Shown: positions 7,205 to 17,068, numbered from the stretch's first letter. The stretch is DNA of 64,000 nt from CAXXOK01 sp964497495 (GCA_964497495.1 CAZCCZ010000002.1:62001-126000); one strand, 5' to 3'. Numbers and translations: made by a program. The notes: generated from the sequence alone by a model not told the origin.

Positions 7205-8893
7205 TTGTCTTCGAACGTTACGGCCCGCCTGCGCCGACAACGCCGCAAAGAGTTTGCCATGCTGCTGCGCCAGCCGGGTCTTTTTCTTTGCATCGCCGCG
7301 GTGCTGGTGATCCTGATATTATTCTGCATCTACCCCGTCGTGCGGCTGATGATCGCCACCGTTACCAACGACGCGGGAGCCTTTGATCTCTCGGCGATCA
7401 ACCGCGTCATGCGGACGACCAATTTCTTCGGCTCTCTTTTTAACAGCATTAAGCTCGGCGTCACCGTGGCGCTGCTTTCCACGCTGATCGGTTATGTGTT
7501 CGCCTTCGCGGTGACGCATACGGAAATGCGCGGCAAACGGTTTTTCCACATTATGGCCATGCTGCCGATTCTATCGCCGCCGTTCGTCATTTCCCTGGCG
7601 ATGGTGCTGCTGTTCGGGCGCAGCGGGATGATTACCAAGACGCTGCTGGGCATTCCCCGCAACAACGTGTACGGCTTCGGAAGCCTCGTGGCCGTGCAGA
7701 CGCTGGCGCTGTTTCCGCTTGCGTACCTGAACCTGAAAGGCATGCTGGAAAGCATCGACGGTTCCGTGGAGGACGCGTCCCGCAGCCTGGGCGGAAGCCG
7801 CTGGAAGGTTTTCACGTCCGTCACCCTGCCGCTGAGCGTGCCCGGTATTTTAAGCGGCATGCTCATCGTGTTCGCCAAATCCATCAGCGATTTCGGTAAC
7901 CCCCAGGTGCTCGCGGGGGACTATTCCGTGCTTTCCGTGGACGCCTACATGCAGATCACCGGCCTGTACGACCTGAGAACCGGCGCGTTCATGGCGCTTT
8001 CCATCCTGCTTCCGGCCATGCTGGCCTTTTTTATCCAGAAATTCTGGGTCGCGCGCAAGTCCTACGTGACCGTGACCGGGAAACCGGTCGCCAACCTGAA
8101 GAAGATTACGGAAAAGCGCACGGTCGTACCGCTGTTTATCGTCTGTCTGCTGGTGACGTTCTCCATACTGCTCATGTACGGCACCGTGGTCTGGGTTTCG
8201 CTGATCAAGACCTGGGGCGTGGATATGAGCCTCTCCCTGAAGAATTACGAGTTCGTTTTCAAACGCGGGCTGAACGCCATGAAGGATACGTTGATCCTCA
8301 CGGTGATCGCCACGCCGGTCACGGCGATTCTGGGGATGGTGATCAGCTATCTCCTGATCCGTAAGCGATTCTTCGGGAAAAAGCTGATGGAGATCGCCAC
8401 CATGATCCCCTTCGCGGTGCCGGGCATCGCGCTGGGCATCGGTTACATTCTTTCCTTCAACAGCCGTCCGCTGGTGCTGACGGGCACGGCGGCGATCATC
8501 ATTGCGGCGCTTACGTTCCGCACGCTGTCCGTCGGCGTGGAAGCCGGTTCCAACAGCCTGCGCGCGGTCGATCCCAGCATCGAGGAGGCCAGCGCCATCC
8601 TGGGCGCCAACAACTTTACGACGTTCGTCAAGGTATCGCTGCCGCTGATGCGTTCGGCGCTCTTTTCCGGGCTGCTCAACGCCTTCGTGCGCTCCATGAC
8701 CTCGATCAGCGCCGTTATCTTCCTGGTGTCCGTCAACTGGAACCTGCTTACGGTATCCATCCTGTCCGAAATCGAATCCAGCCGCCTGGGCGTCGCCTCC
8801 GCGTACTGCGTGGTGCTGATGGCGCTCGTGCTCGCGGCGATGCTGGTGATGGAGTTTTCGCTGAATCGGACGAATCAACGTTCGGGAGGTTAA
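7205..8893 (+). CDS. ABC transporter permease with two fused membrane domains (AfuB/FbpB-like)
   Basis: 562 residues, a tandem fusion of two permease domains with about twelve hydrophobic segments. Each half has its own EAA loop for docking the ATPase: EDASRSLGGSRWKVF in the first, EEASAILGANNFTTF in the second. This fused layout is typical of the ferric/hexose-phosphate importer class and matches the binding protein before it and the ATPase four bases after it. I take TTG at 7205 as the start because AAAGGATGAG lies just upstream; ATG at 7259 is possible and would remove 18 charged residues. Confidence 0.9.
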   Translation: MSSNVTARLRRQRRKEFAMLLRQPGLFLCIAAVLVILILFCIYPVVRLMIATVTNDAGAFDLSAINRVMRTTNFFGSLFNSIKLGVTVALLSTLIGYVFAFAVTHTEMRGKRFFHIMAMLPILSPPFVISLAMVLLFGRSGMITKTLLGIPRNNVYGFGSLVAVQTLALFPLAYLNLKGMLESIDGSVEDASRSLGGSRWKVFTSVTLPLSVPGILSGMLIVFAKSISDFGNPQVLAGDYSVLSVDAYMQITGLYDLRTGAFMALSILLPAMLAFFIQKFWVARKSYVTVTGKPVANLKKITEKRTVVPLFIVCLLVTFSILLMYGTVVWVSLIKTWGVDMSLSLKNYEFVFKRGLNAMKDTLILTVIATPVTAILGMVISYLLIRKRFFGKKLMEIATMIPFAVPGIALGIGYILSFNSRPLVLTGTAAIIIAALTFRTLSVGVEAGSNSLRAVDPSIEEASAILGANNFTTFVKVSLPLMRSALFSGLLNAFVRSMTSISAVIFLVSVNWNLLTVSILSEIESSRLGVASAYCVVLMALVLAAMLVMEFSLNRTNQRSGG

Positions 8894-8897
8894 TCGG

Positions 8898-9983
8898 ATG
8901 AAAAGCGACAAGGCTGTCGGGGTTGAACTGAAAGAGCTAACGAAAGTGTTCCCCGCCTTCGGCGCCCAGGGGGAATTTACGGCGGTGCGGCAGGTTTCCC
9001 TTACGGTGGAACCGGGCGAAATGGCCACGCTTCTGGGGCCTTCCGGCTGCGGAAAAACCACGATCCTGCGGATGGTAGCCGGGTTTGAAATTCCGACTTC
9101 CGGAACCATCCGTATCGGCGGGCACGAAGTGACCAAACTGCCGCCCAACAAGCGGAACGTGGGCATGATGTTCCAGAGCTACGCCCTTTTCCCGCACCTG
9201 AGCGTTTACGAGAACGTGGCTTACGGCCTGCGCATCAAGAAGCTCCCCCGGGAGGAGATCCAGAGCCGGGTGGAAAACGTGCTGGAACTGATGCAGATCG
9301 GGGAATACGTGCGGCGTATGCCCAACCAGCTTTCCGGCGGCCAGCAGCAGCGCGTGGCCCTGGCCCGCGCCGTGGTAACGGAGCCCAGCGTGCTCCTGTT
9401 CGACGAGCCGCTGTCCAACCTGGACGCGAAACTGCGGGAATATATGCGGGACGAACTGCGGAAAATCCAGCAGCGGGTGGGCATTACCAGCATCTATGTG
9501 ACGCACGACCAGAGCGAAGCCATGGCGATTTCCGACAAGGTGGTCGTGATGCGCGCCGGGCAGATCGAGCAGGTGGGTTCCGGTACGGATATCTACGTCG
9601 CGCCGGAGAACCGTTTCGTCGCGGATTTTATGGGAAAGGCAAACCTGCTGCCGGTTACGGATGTGGACGGGGAGGGCAATGCCACGGTTTTCGGCAGGCG
9701 GGTGCGCGCCGTCCGATCGCTTTCCTGCCGCGATGCGAGCTGCTTTGAACTGATGGTGCGGCCGGAAAACGTGCTGCTTTGCGATGACGGCCCTTTCGAG
9801 GCCCGCGTGGAAAGCGCGGCTTATATGGGGCAGACGTTCCAATATACGCTCTCCGTCGGGGAAACGCTTTTTACGGCGGCGGACTACCGATACCATGTCA
9901 ACGGTTTCCACCGTTCGGGCGACACGGTTCGCTGGAAACTGGAAGAACAATCCCTGCGTCTCCTGCCGGGCGAAGAGAAATGA
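8898..9983 (+). CDS. ABC transporter ATP-binding protein (FbpC/PotA-like)
   Basis: 361 residues. Walker A GPSGCGKTT begins at residue 47; the Q-loop, signature LSGGQQQRVALARA and Walker B VLLFDEPLSNLDAK follow in order, with the switch histidine in YVTHDQSEAM. A C-terminal TOBE-type extension of about 120 residues follows, as in importers of the polyamine/iron/sugar-phosphate class. It energises the permease encoded four bases upstream. The ATG has GGGAGG upstream, overlapping the end of the permease gene. Confidence 0.93.
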   Translation: MKSDKAVGVELKELTKVFPAFGAQGEFTAVRQVSLTVEPGEMATLLGPSGCGKTTILRMVAGFEIPTSGTIRIGGHEVTKLPPNKRNVGMMFQSYALFPHLSVYENVAYGLRIKKLPREEIQSRVENVLELMQIGEYVRRMPNQLSGGQQQRVALARAVVTEPSVLLFDEPLSNLDAKLREYMRDELRKIQQRVGITSIYVTHDQSEAMAISDKVVVMRAGQIEQVGSGTDIYVAPENRFVADFMGKANLLPVTDVDGEGNATVFGRRVRAVRSLSCRDASCFELMVRPENVLLCDDGPFEARVESAAYMGQTFQYTLSVGETLFTAADYRYHVNGFHRSGDTVRWKLEEQSLRLLPGEEK

Positions 9984-9993
9984 GGACGATAAA

Positions 9994-10806
9994 ATGACGG
10001 ATTTCCTCGAGGCGGCAAGGGAGACGGCCGTGGGCGCAGGGAGGCTGGTGCGCGCTCACCTGAGCGACGATCACGTTGTGGACAAAAAAGGGCTGTTCGA
10101 TTTCGTTACGGAGGTGGATCAGCTAAGTGAAACGTATATCCGGGGACGGATCGGTGAAATGTATCCGGATCACGCCTTTTTCGGCGAGGAGCAGGTGTCC
10201 GGCAGCGGCATGGACGAGGACACCCTGCTGCACAGCCTGCGCGGTTACACCTGGATCGTGGACGCGCTGGACGGTACGACCAACTTCATCCGGGGCATTC
10301 CGCAGTTCGCCGTTTCCGTCGCCCTCGTCCACGACGGGGAGACGCTGGCGGGCGCGGTGTACGACCCGTCCCGCGACGAGCTGTTTTCGGCGGCGAAAGG
10401 GAAGGGAGCGACGCTCAACGGCAGGCCGATCCGGGTATCGGGCGTCGGGACGCTGGAAAACGCCATCGTATCCGTCGGCTTTCCCGCCGCCGACCTGTCC
10501 AGACGGGCGCAGACCATGATGATGGTGGAGCGGCTGGCGCCCCGTATCGGCAGCCTCCGCGTATATAACTGCGCGGCGCTTTTATTGTGCTACGTTGCCG
10601 CCGGGCGTACCGACCTGAGCTTCGAGCTGGGACTTCACGCGTGGGACATGGCCGCGGGCGCGCTGCTGGTGCGCGAGGCTGGCGGCGACGTATCCTATGC
10701 GAACGGGCGAACCTTCGACGTTTTCGCTACGGAAAATTTCTCCGGAAACGCCGGCATACGCAACGCGGCTTTCGCCTGCCTTCGGGGCGAAACGCAGGCC
10801 CCGTGA
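9994..10806 (+). CDS. Inositol-monophosphatase-family phosphatase
   Basis: 270 residues with all signature blocks of the Mg2+/Li+-dependent FIG superfamily: the metal-binding GEEQ (FFGEEQ), DALDGTTNFIRGIP (motif 1) and HAWDMAAGALLVREAGG (motif 2). Members remove phosphate from inositol phosphates, fructose-1,6-bisphosphate, PAP or other phosphomonoesters. Here the gene starts 10 bases after the ABC ATPase and is followed by a PhnP-like phosphodiesterase, so the likely job is dephosphorylating the imported compound. The start is the ATG at 9994, just after GAGGACGATAA; the open frame upstream overlaps the ATPase gene and is not used. Confidence 0.88.
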   Translation: MTDFLEAARETAVGAGRLVRAHLSDDHVVDKKGLFDFVTEVDQLSETYIRGRIGEMYPDHAFFGEEQVSGSGMDEDTLLHSLRGYTWIVDALDGTTNFIRGIPQFAVSVALVHDGETLAGAVYDPSRDELFSAAKGKGATLNGRPIRVSGVGTLENAIVSVGFPAADLSRRAQTMMMVERLAPRIGSLRVYNCAALLLCYVAAGRTDLSFELGLHAWDMAAGALLVREAGGDVSYANGRTFDVFATENFSGNAGIRNAAFACLRGETQAP

Positions 10807-10885
10807 CCCTTGCGGCGGCGGAACGCCCGTTTTCCGGACGTTCCGCCGGCTTTCCATATAAAAATGAATGGGCGGGTGGTTGATT

Positions 10886-11785
10886 TTGAAATTACAATTT
10901 CTGGGAACCAGCGCGGGGGAATGCTACCCCGCGCTTTGGTGCGAATGCGCGTACTGCCGGTACGCGCGGGAACACGGCGGCAGGAACGTCCGCCTGAACT
11001 CCTGCGCCGTGCTGGACGACGACGTGATGATCGACATGGGCGGCACCTGTTTTTCAGCCGCGCAGACCTTCGGGGTGGATCTGGTGCACAGGGACAAGCT
11101 GTTTGTGACGCACGACCATCTGGATCATTTCTTTCCACAGCACCTGGTGTGGCGAAGTGAACCCTACCACACCGGGCAAGGCGCCCCGCTCGGCGCGGTA
11201 ACGGATGTGGAGGCGTGGCGAAACGCGATGGGACCGCGTTTTTCGCCCGTGCCTTTTCTGCATATCTACGGCCATCCCTCGATACGGAAGGCCATGGAGG
11301 CCAACCCGCGGCTGGATATAAGCACCATGGCGGAAAAGCAGCGCATGGACTTTACCCCCCTCGCGCCGGGGCAAACCGTGGAGCAGGGAAACCTGCGCGT
11401 TACGGCGGTGCTTTCCGAACACGGCACGCCGGGCACGGTGTTCAACTACGTGTTCCAACGAAACGGCAAAACGCTGCTGTACGCGCTGGACTGCGGCGGA
11501 TACGGCGAGGAGTCGCTTTCGCTTCTCCGGGGTTTCCGTTACGACTGCGTCGTAATGGAAGGCACCTTCGGTGACCACGGCGTGGATTTTAATTTTCACA
11601 TGAACAAACGCAAGAACCTGCGAATGCTTGATTTCTTCACCCGGAACGGGTTGTGGACGGGCAAGCCCAACCTGTGGCTTTCCCACATGGCGCCTCACTG
11701 GACGCCCCCATATGACGAATACGCGCCGGAAATGGCGAAATACGGCGTCGGCGTGGCGTACGACGGGATGATCCTCGAGATCTGA
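10886..11785 (+). CDS. MBL-fold metallo-hydrolase, PhnP-like
   Basis: About 300 residues. It opens KLQFLGTSAGECYP and then has the cysteine knot CECAYC followed by a run ending SCAVLDDD, the layout of PhnP, the phosphoribosyl cyclic phosphodiesterase in which these cysteines bind a structural zinc. The active-site block is THDHLDHFFPQHL (HxHxDH form), with later metal ligands in SEHGTPG, ALDCGGYGEE and SHMAPH. PhnP belongs to phosphonate breakdown, but no C-P lyase genes are present here; the neighbours are an organophosphate-like importer and a phosphomonoesterase. I infer hydrolysis of a cyclic or diester phosphate. The start is uncertain: TTG 10886 gives the family's usual N-terminus, ATG 10868 adds six residues. 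Confidence 0.8.
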   Translation: MKLQFLGTSAGECYPALWCECAYCRYAREHGGRNVRLNSCAVLDDDVMIDMGGTCFSAAQTFGVDLVHRDKLFVTHDHLDHFFPQHLVWRSEPYHTGQGAPLGAVTDVEAWRNAMGPRFSPVPFLHIYGHPSIRKAMEANPRLDISTMAEKQRMDFTPLAPGQTVEQGNLRVTAVLSEHGTPGTVFNYVFQRNGKTLLYALDCGGYGEESLSLLRGFRYDCVVMEGTFGDHGVDFNFHMNKRKNLRMLDFFTRNGLWTGKPNLWLSHMAPHWTPPYDEYAPEMAKYGVGVAYDGMILEI

Positions 11786-11837
11786 CCGCCGCCGCCGCGC
11801 CTGTTGATTACCGTACCGACGAGGGGAGGGAACCGGT

Positions 11838-13541
11838 ATGTTCATGAAAGGCGGCCTGACGCGGACGCTCGCCCTGTTTCTGCTGCTCTCCGTGTTGCTG
11901 CTCCTGTTGACGACGGGCGTGTGCTACACCGTCGCCTACCGGGACGCCGAGGCGCAGGCGGCGGGCCACGCCCGCTCGCAGCTGGATGACGCGGCCAAGG
12001 CAATCTCCATGGAACTGGAGGACGTGATCGAAGGCGCGCAGATGCTGGCCAACGAGAACTCGATCTACAGCTTCATCAGGGCCGACGTCGGCGGGCGTTT
12101 TGAGCAGAAGGAACTGCTGCAGACGCTTCTGAAGAGCTTCACGGATTTCAAATCCCTGGTGGTCCGCATGTTTCTGTACACCGGGGATCGCAGCGCCCTG
12201 CTCTCCGGCGCGCAGGACGCGGACGTGTACTCGCCCCTGCTGTACTCGCTGTTTCTGCGCGTGAAGGACGATTACCGCCTCTTTACGCCTTATCAGGGTT
12301 ATGTGCTGACGCAATCCTACCGGCTCGGCAGCGGACAGACGGATTTCGCGCTCCTGATTCCGGTGTACGCGCCCGTGGCGGCGCCCAGAAGCAGCGACTA
12401 CCTCGGGTCTCTCGTCGCCATGTGCGACGCGGAAAGGTTCGGCGCGCTGATGCCCTACGGCGGCCAGCGAAAGATGTTGCTGTCGCTTGGCGACGGACTG
12501 GCGTACGCCAACTCCCCCTCTTTCACGCTGGACAGCCTTGCGCAGTCCGACGTCATCTCCGCCTCCGTGCCGGGGACGCCGTGGACGCTCTACGCCGTCG
12601 CCGGGCCCGTGAACCTGAGCGGCCAGTTGGCCGGGGTGCTTACGGTCTGCGCCGTCGTCTGCGCCGTGGCGGTTCTGGCGCAGACGCTGTTGCTGCTGGC
12701 GCTCCGCCGTTCGCTGATCATGCCCATTATCCATATCGCCGACCAGACGGACGCCATCGTGGACAACAGCCTGGAGGTGCACAACCCCAGCGGCGAACGC
12801 AACGAACTGACGCGCCTCACCAACGGCATCAACGGTATGCTGGCCCGCATCCGCGTGCTGGACGAGCAGATGCTGAGCACCCGCCTGAAGCTGTACAAGG
12901 AACGGGTGATGTTCCTGCAGGGTCAGATGAACCCGCACTTTCTCTATAACAACCTCGCCTGCATCCGCGGTATGGCCGGCACGGGCAAAGATGCCGCCGT
13001 GCGAACCATCGCCAGCGAAATGGCGGCGATCTACCGTTACGGCGCCCAGGGCTCGCCGGTTTCGACGCTCGGCGCGGAACTGGACTGCGTGAAACGGTAC
13101 GGGGCGATCTACCGTCTGCGCCGGGAGGACGAACAGCGCGTTCTGGACATCCACGCGGAGGAAAGCGCGCTTGGCCTGGCGACGCCGCGTATGTTTCTAC
13201 AGCCGCTGGTGGAAAACGCCTTCCGGCACGGGTACGCCGACGCGGCCGAGGGAACGGTGCGCATTTTCGCGGCTGCGGACAACGGCACGCTGACCGTGCG
13301 CGTGGTCGACCACGGCGCAGGCATGCCGTCGGACAGGCTGGAAAGCCTGAACCGCACCGAGCCGGACGACGACAAAGCGATGACCGGGCACCTGGGTCTG
13401 ATGAACGTATGGCGCAGGGTGCAGATCATTTTCGGGCCGGAGGGCGGCATGCGCTTCGAGCAAACCCCCGGCGGCGGCCTGACGGTCGTCGTTTCGATGC
13501 CGCAGGGAGATGTAGAAAACGGAATATTTAAGGACATATGA
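11838..13541 (+). CDS. Membrane sensor histidine kinase, YesM type
   Basis: 567 residues. One transmembrane helix near the N-terminus (LALFLLLSVLLLLLTTGV), an extracellular sensor region of about 250 residues, a second helix (VLTVCAVVCAVAVLAQTLLLLAL), a HAMP linker, then the His-kinase domain with QMNPHFLYNNL (phospho-acceptor His) and a HATPase domain (LQPLVENAFRHGY, VVDHGAGMPSD). Such kinases pair with AraC-type response regulators and control sugar or oligosaccharide importers. Its partner is at 17167-17928, with the importer genes between them. It lies 52 bases after the metallo-hydrolase, so read-through from upstream is possible. Confidence 0.92.
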   Translation: MFMKGGLTRTLALFLLLSVLLLLLTTGVCYTVAYRDAEAQAAGHARSQLDDAAKAISMELEDVIEGAQMLANENSIYSFIRADVGGRFEQKELLQTLLKSFTDFKSLVVRMFLYTGDRSALLSGAQDADVYSPLLYSLFLRVKDDYRLFTPYQGYVLTQSYRLGSGQTDFALLIPVYAPVAAPRSSDYLGSLVAMCDAERFGALMPYGGQRKMLLSLGDGLAYANSPSFTLDSLAQSDVISASVPGTPWTLYAVAGPVNLSGQLAGVLTVCAVVCAVAVLAQTLLLLALRRSLIMPIIHIADQTDAIVDNSLEVHNPSGERNELTRLTNGINGMLARIRVLDEQMLSTRLKLYKERVMFLQGQMNPHFLYNNLACIRGMAGTGKDAAVRTIASEMAAIYRYGAQGSPVSTLGAELDCVKRYGAIYRLRREDEQRVLDIHAEESALGLATPRMFLQPLVENAFRHGYADAAEGTVRIFAAADNGTLTVRVVDHGAGMPSDRLESLNRTEPDDDKAMTGHLGLMNVWRRVQIIFGPEGGMRFEQTPGGGLTVVVSMPQGDVENGIFKDI

Positions 13542-13645
13542 AATATGAACAACTTTTCCCAACCACAGCAAATGCACCGAAAACGTTTTTCTGGTACGCT
13601 TACCCAGAACCGGCCGGAAAGGTACGTTTTCTGAGGGGGTAGGGC

Positions 13646-14566
13646 ATGAGGGAGCGGAGGAACGGGTTGACCCGCCGCCTGTGGGACGCGCGCTATATTT
13701 ATCTGCTGCTGATACCGGGCATTCTGTATTTCGCTATTTTTCATTACGGGCCGATGGGCGGGCTGATACTGGCGTTTAAGAAGTTCAGCGCGAGGCTGGG
13801 CATCTGGGGCAGCCCCTGGATCGGGCTGGACAATTTCAGGCGCATTTTTTCGACGCCCGCGGCGCTTCTGGCAATCCGCAACACCTTCGTGATCAACCTG
13901 TCCCGGCTGGCGATCGAGTTTCCCGCACCCATCCTGCTGGCCCTGCTGGTCAACGAGATGCGTGGCACACGGCTTAAACGGCTTTACCAGACGGCGTACA
14001 CGTTCCCGCACTTCCTTTCCTGGGTGGTCGTGGCTACGATTTTAACGAATTTCCTGAGTAACGGCGGCGCCGTGAACACCGTGCTGGTGCAGCTGGGCGG
14101 CGAGCGCACCAACTTTCTGGCCAACGAAGCCATTTTCCGGCCGCTGCTGTACGCCACCCATATCTGGAAGGAAATGGGCTGGAACGCGATCATCTATATG
14201 GCCGCCATCGCCGGGATCGACCCTTCGCTGTACGAGGCCGCGACCGTGGACGGCGCCAGCCGGCTGCGGCAGGCGTGGCACATTTCCCTGCCGGGCATCC
14301 GCCCGACCATCGTCGTCCTTTTCATCCTTACCGTGGGGCGGCTGATGAACGCCGGATTCGAGCAGATCTTCTACCTGCAGAACGCGGCCGTCAAACAGGT
14401 GTCGGACATCCTGGATACTTATATTTACGACATTACCTTCAAGGCCACGCCCAGCTACGGCTTCTCCACCGCCGTGGGTATGTTCAAGTCGGTCGTGAAC
14501 CTGGTGCTGCTGCTGATCGCCAACAAGCTGGTGAAAACCGTCAGCGGAAGCGGCCTGCTGAACTGA
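13646..14566 (+). CDS. Sugar ABC transporter permease, LplB type
   Basis: 306 residues with six hydrophobic segments and the EAA loop YEAATVDGASRLRQAWHISLPGI. The opening (ARYIYLLLIPGILYFAIFHYGPMGGLILAFKKF) is typical of the LplB/YtcP-type permeases found next to YesMN regulators. It forms the membrane channel together with the permease encoded 16 bases downstream. No ATPase gene is present in this cluster, which is usual for this class because a shared MsmX-like ATPase encoded elsewhere serves them. The ribosome binding site is GAGGGGGTAGGG. Confidence 0.92.
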   Translation: MRERRNGLTRRLWDARYIYLLLIPGILYFAIFHYGPMGGLILAFKKFSARLGIWGSPWIGLDNFRRIFSTPAALLAIRNTFVINLSRLAIEFPAPILLALLVNEMRGTRLKRLYQTAYTFPHFLSWVVVATILTNFLSNGGAVNTVLVQLGGERTNFLANEAIFRPLLYATHIWKEMGWNAIIYMAAIAGIDPSLYEAATVDGASRLRQAWHISLPGIRPTIVVLFILTVGRLMNAGFEQIFYLQNAAVKQVSDILDTYIYDITFKATPSYGFSTAVGMFKSVVNLVLLLIANKLVKTVSGSGLLN

Positions 14567-14582
14567 AAGGGGGAAAGCCCGC

Positions 14583-15482
14583 GTGACTTCTTCGCAGACC
14601 CCGGTAACGGTTCGCCGGAAAAAGAAAAGGCTGACCGTCGGCGACGTGTTCATCTTCGTGATCCTGACGGTGGTCGTGCTCCTGATCCTCGTTCCGTTTT
14701 ATAACGCCGTCGTGATTTCGTTTGAAACGAGCCGCGCCTATTCCCTGCATCCGGTGTCGATGCTGCCCGCGGAATGGTCGCTGGCCAACTACGGCTACCT
14801 GCTGGAAAACGGGCAGATATGGGTTGGCTACCGGAACACGATTTTTATCACCGCAATCGGAACGGCTTACGGCATGACGATTTCGGTGATGACGGCCTAC
14901 GCGTTTTCCCGCCCGTCCTTTCCGGGAAAGAAGCTGCTGTTCCTGCTGATGATGTTCACCATGCTGTTTTCCGGCGGCATGGTGCCCACATACCTGCAAC
15001 TGAAAACGCTCGGGCTGGTGGACAACCGCTTTTCCGTCATCCTGCTGTTGGGCGTATCCACCTACAACATCATCATTCTAAAAAGCGGCTTCGAGCAGAC
15101 GCCGCCCTCCCTGTCGGAAGCCGCGAAGATCGACGGAGCCAACGAATTGGTGATTTTCTTCCGCGTCATGTTGCCGCTGCAAAGCGCGCTGCTGGCCACG
15201 TTCACCCTGTTTACCGCGGTGGCGTACTGGAACGAGTGGTTCTGGTCCATGCTGATGATCAACACCTCCGGAAAGATGACGTTGCAGACGGTGCTGCGCT
15301 CCATCGTGTCCGAGGCGTCCGCGGACGCGGACATCGCCAGCGGCGAGGCCGGGCTGGACGTGTTTTCCCAGGGCGTGAAGATGGCCTCCGTTTTCATGGT
15401 CATGGCGCCGATTATGTGCTTCTACCCCTTCTTGCAGAAATATTTCGTCAAGGGCGTCATGGTGGGCGCGGTCAAAATGTAG
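14583..15482 (+). CDS. Sugar ABC transporter permease, LplC type
   Basis: 299 residues, six hydrophobic segments, EAA loop SEAAKIDGANELVIFFRVMLPL. The opening VGDVFIFVILTVVVLLILVPFYNAVVISF and the ending YFVKGVMVGAVKM are typical of the second permease of Lpl-type systems. It starts with GTG at 14583 behind AAAGGGGGAAAG, 16 bases after the first permease. Confidence 0.92.
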   Translation: MTSSQTPVTVRRKKKRLTVGDVFIFVILTVVVLLILVPFYNAVVISFETSRAYSLHPVSMLPAEWSLANYGYLLENGQIWVGYRNTIFITAIGTAYGMTISVMTAYAFSRPSFPGKKLLFLLMMFTMLFSGGMVPTYLQLKTLGLVDNRFSVILLLGVSTYNIIILKSGFEQTPPSLSEAAKIDGANELVIFFRVMLPLQSALLATFTLFTAVAYWNEWFWSMLMINTSGKMTLQTVLRSIVSEASADADIASGEAGLDVFSQGVKMASVFMVMAPIMCFYPFLQKYFVKGVMVGAVKM

Positions 15483-15532
15483 GTTGCAGCCGGGAACAGG
15501 CTGTGATGATCATCAGAAAGGAAGGGTTTACG

Positions 15533-17068
15533 ATGAAACGGTTACTGGGCGTACTCCTGTGCGTGTGTCTGCTGGCATCCGGCGCTGCGGCGCTGGCGGA
15601 GGATGGGGGGCACGTGAGCTTCACCATCAATTCTACCCATTCCAACGCGACGATGGACTACAACAACGACGGTCTGTACAAACTCATCAGCCAGAAGTTC
15701 AATTTCGACTACGAGGTGTGGCCGGTTTCCAAAGACAGCCAGGCGGAGAAATTCCGCATCTGGGTCAACGGCGGCACCATGCCCGACTGCGTGACGCTGA
15801 GGGACTTCAAGTATCAGGAGTATGCGACTTACGCGGACCAGGGCCTGCTGGCGCCGCTTCCCACCGGCTGGGAAGAGACGTACCCTAACCTGTATAAGAT
15901 GGTCGTGGACAGCGGCATGTACGATAAAATGCTGCTGGACGGGCAGATGTACGCCATACCGCACGCCATCTTCTCTAACTTCGCCCATATGGATAAGGTG
16001 GTCAATCACCTGTCCGTGTACTACCGTAAAGACTGGGTGCAAAAGCTGGGGCTGGAGCCGTTCGGCACCGTGATCACCCTTTCCCAGCTGGCCGATTATC
16101 TGCACAAGGCGATCGACGCCGACCTGGCCGGGAACGGCAACACCATCGGGCTTAGCGAAGACAACGATTATACCGCGCGGTTCTTCACGCTGTTCAGCGA
16201 CGTGAGCTACAACACCTTCCTGCGCGACGGCGACCAGTACGTATGGGGCGCGGCGCAGCCCGGCGTGGTCGATTCCCTGAAGCTGGCTTCCAAGTGGTAC
16301 CACGAAGGCATTCTGGATCCCGACTTCTACCTGATGGCTTCCGCCGACGCGGTGAACAAGTTTACCTCCGGCATCGCCGCCGCCATGTACCACAACTGCG
16401 CCATCAGTTCCTACGAAGGCTACCGCGTATCTTTCCGGGAAGCCACGGGGCTTGACCCCGCGGAGTGCATCGGCGCGGCCGCCATCGCCGACGACAGCGG
16501 CGTGGTGCGCGCCATCGAAACCGCCAACTACTGGTCGGCTACGTTCTTCAGCCCCACCATCAAGCCGGAAGTGATGGACCGCATTTTGCAAATGATGGAC
16601 TGGATGTGCACGACCGAAGGCCAGCTGACCGTGATGATGGGCGTGCCCGGCGAAACCTGGGAACAGGAAGCCGACGGCAGCGTGAAGCTCCTTGTGAAGC
16701 CGGACGCGGACGGAAAGACCCCGAGCACCGCGGAACTGTATAACAGCTTCAGCGTCTTCCGCAGCCTGGGTATTCTGGCGGACGATTACAGCTTCATCAA
16801 CCCCACCAACGACCCGCAGGTGGTAAGCGACGTCAAGGCGATTTACGCCGCCAAGCAGAAAGGCTCGATCATCCCGCTGGACTTCGATTACGAAACCTTC
16901 GCCAGCGACGCGAAAGCCAACTACTCCATGAAACTGGAAGACGAGTTCTCCCGCGTGCTGATCATGCCGGAAACCGACGTGGAAGCCGCCTGGAACACGA
17001 TGGTGGAATCCAACAAGGGCATCTGGCAGCCCGTTGTGGACGACCTGAACGCCGCGTTCTGCAAGTAA
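15533..17068 (+). CDS. Extracellular substrate-binding protein of the Lpl-type importer
   Basis: 511 residues. The signal peptide MKRLLGVLLCVCLLASGAA ends at ALA-ED; there is no lipobox at the cleavage point. The mature protein has the size and features of LplA/YtcQ-type binding proteins (YNNDGLYKLISQKFNFDYEVWP; GTMPDCVTLRDFKY; YAIPHAI; YYRKDWVQKLG), which bind oligosaccharides or complex carbohydrates. The ATG at 15533 follows GAAAGGAAGGG; the frame is open upstream across the previous gene, but that part has no signal peptide and is not used. A strong hairpin follows at 17086-17121. Confidence 0.9.
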   Translation: MKRLLGVLLCVCLLASGAAALAEDGGHVSFTINSTHSNATMDYNNDGLYKLISQKFNFDYEVWPVSKDSQAEKFRIWVNGGTMPDCVTLRDFKYQEYATYADQGLLAPLPTGWEETYPNLYKMVVDSGMYDKMLLDGQMYAIPHAIFSNFAHMDKVVNHLSVYYRKDWVQKLGLEPFGTVITLSQLADYLHKAIDADLAGNGNTIGLSEDNDYTARFFTLFSDVSYNTFLRDGDQYVWGAAQPGVVDSLKLASKWYHEGILDPDFYLMASADAVNKFTSGIAAAMYHNCAISSYEGYRVSFREATGLDPAECIGAAAIADDSGVVRAIETANYWSATFFSPTIKPEVMDRILQMMDWMCTTEGQLTVMMGVPGETWEQEADGSVKLLVKPDADGKTPSTAELYNSFSVFRSLGILADDYSFINPTNDPQVVSDVKAIYAAKQKGSIIPLDFDYETFASDAKANYSMKLEDEFSRVLIMPETDVEAAWNTMVESNKGIWQPVVDDLNAAFCK

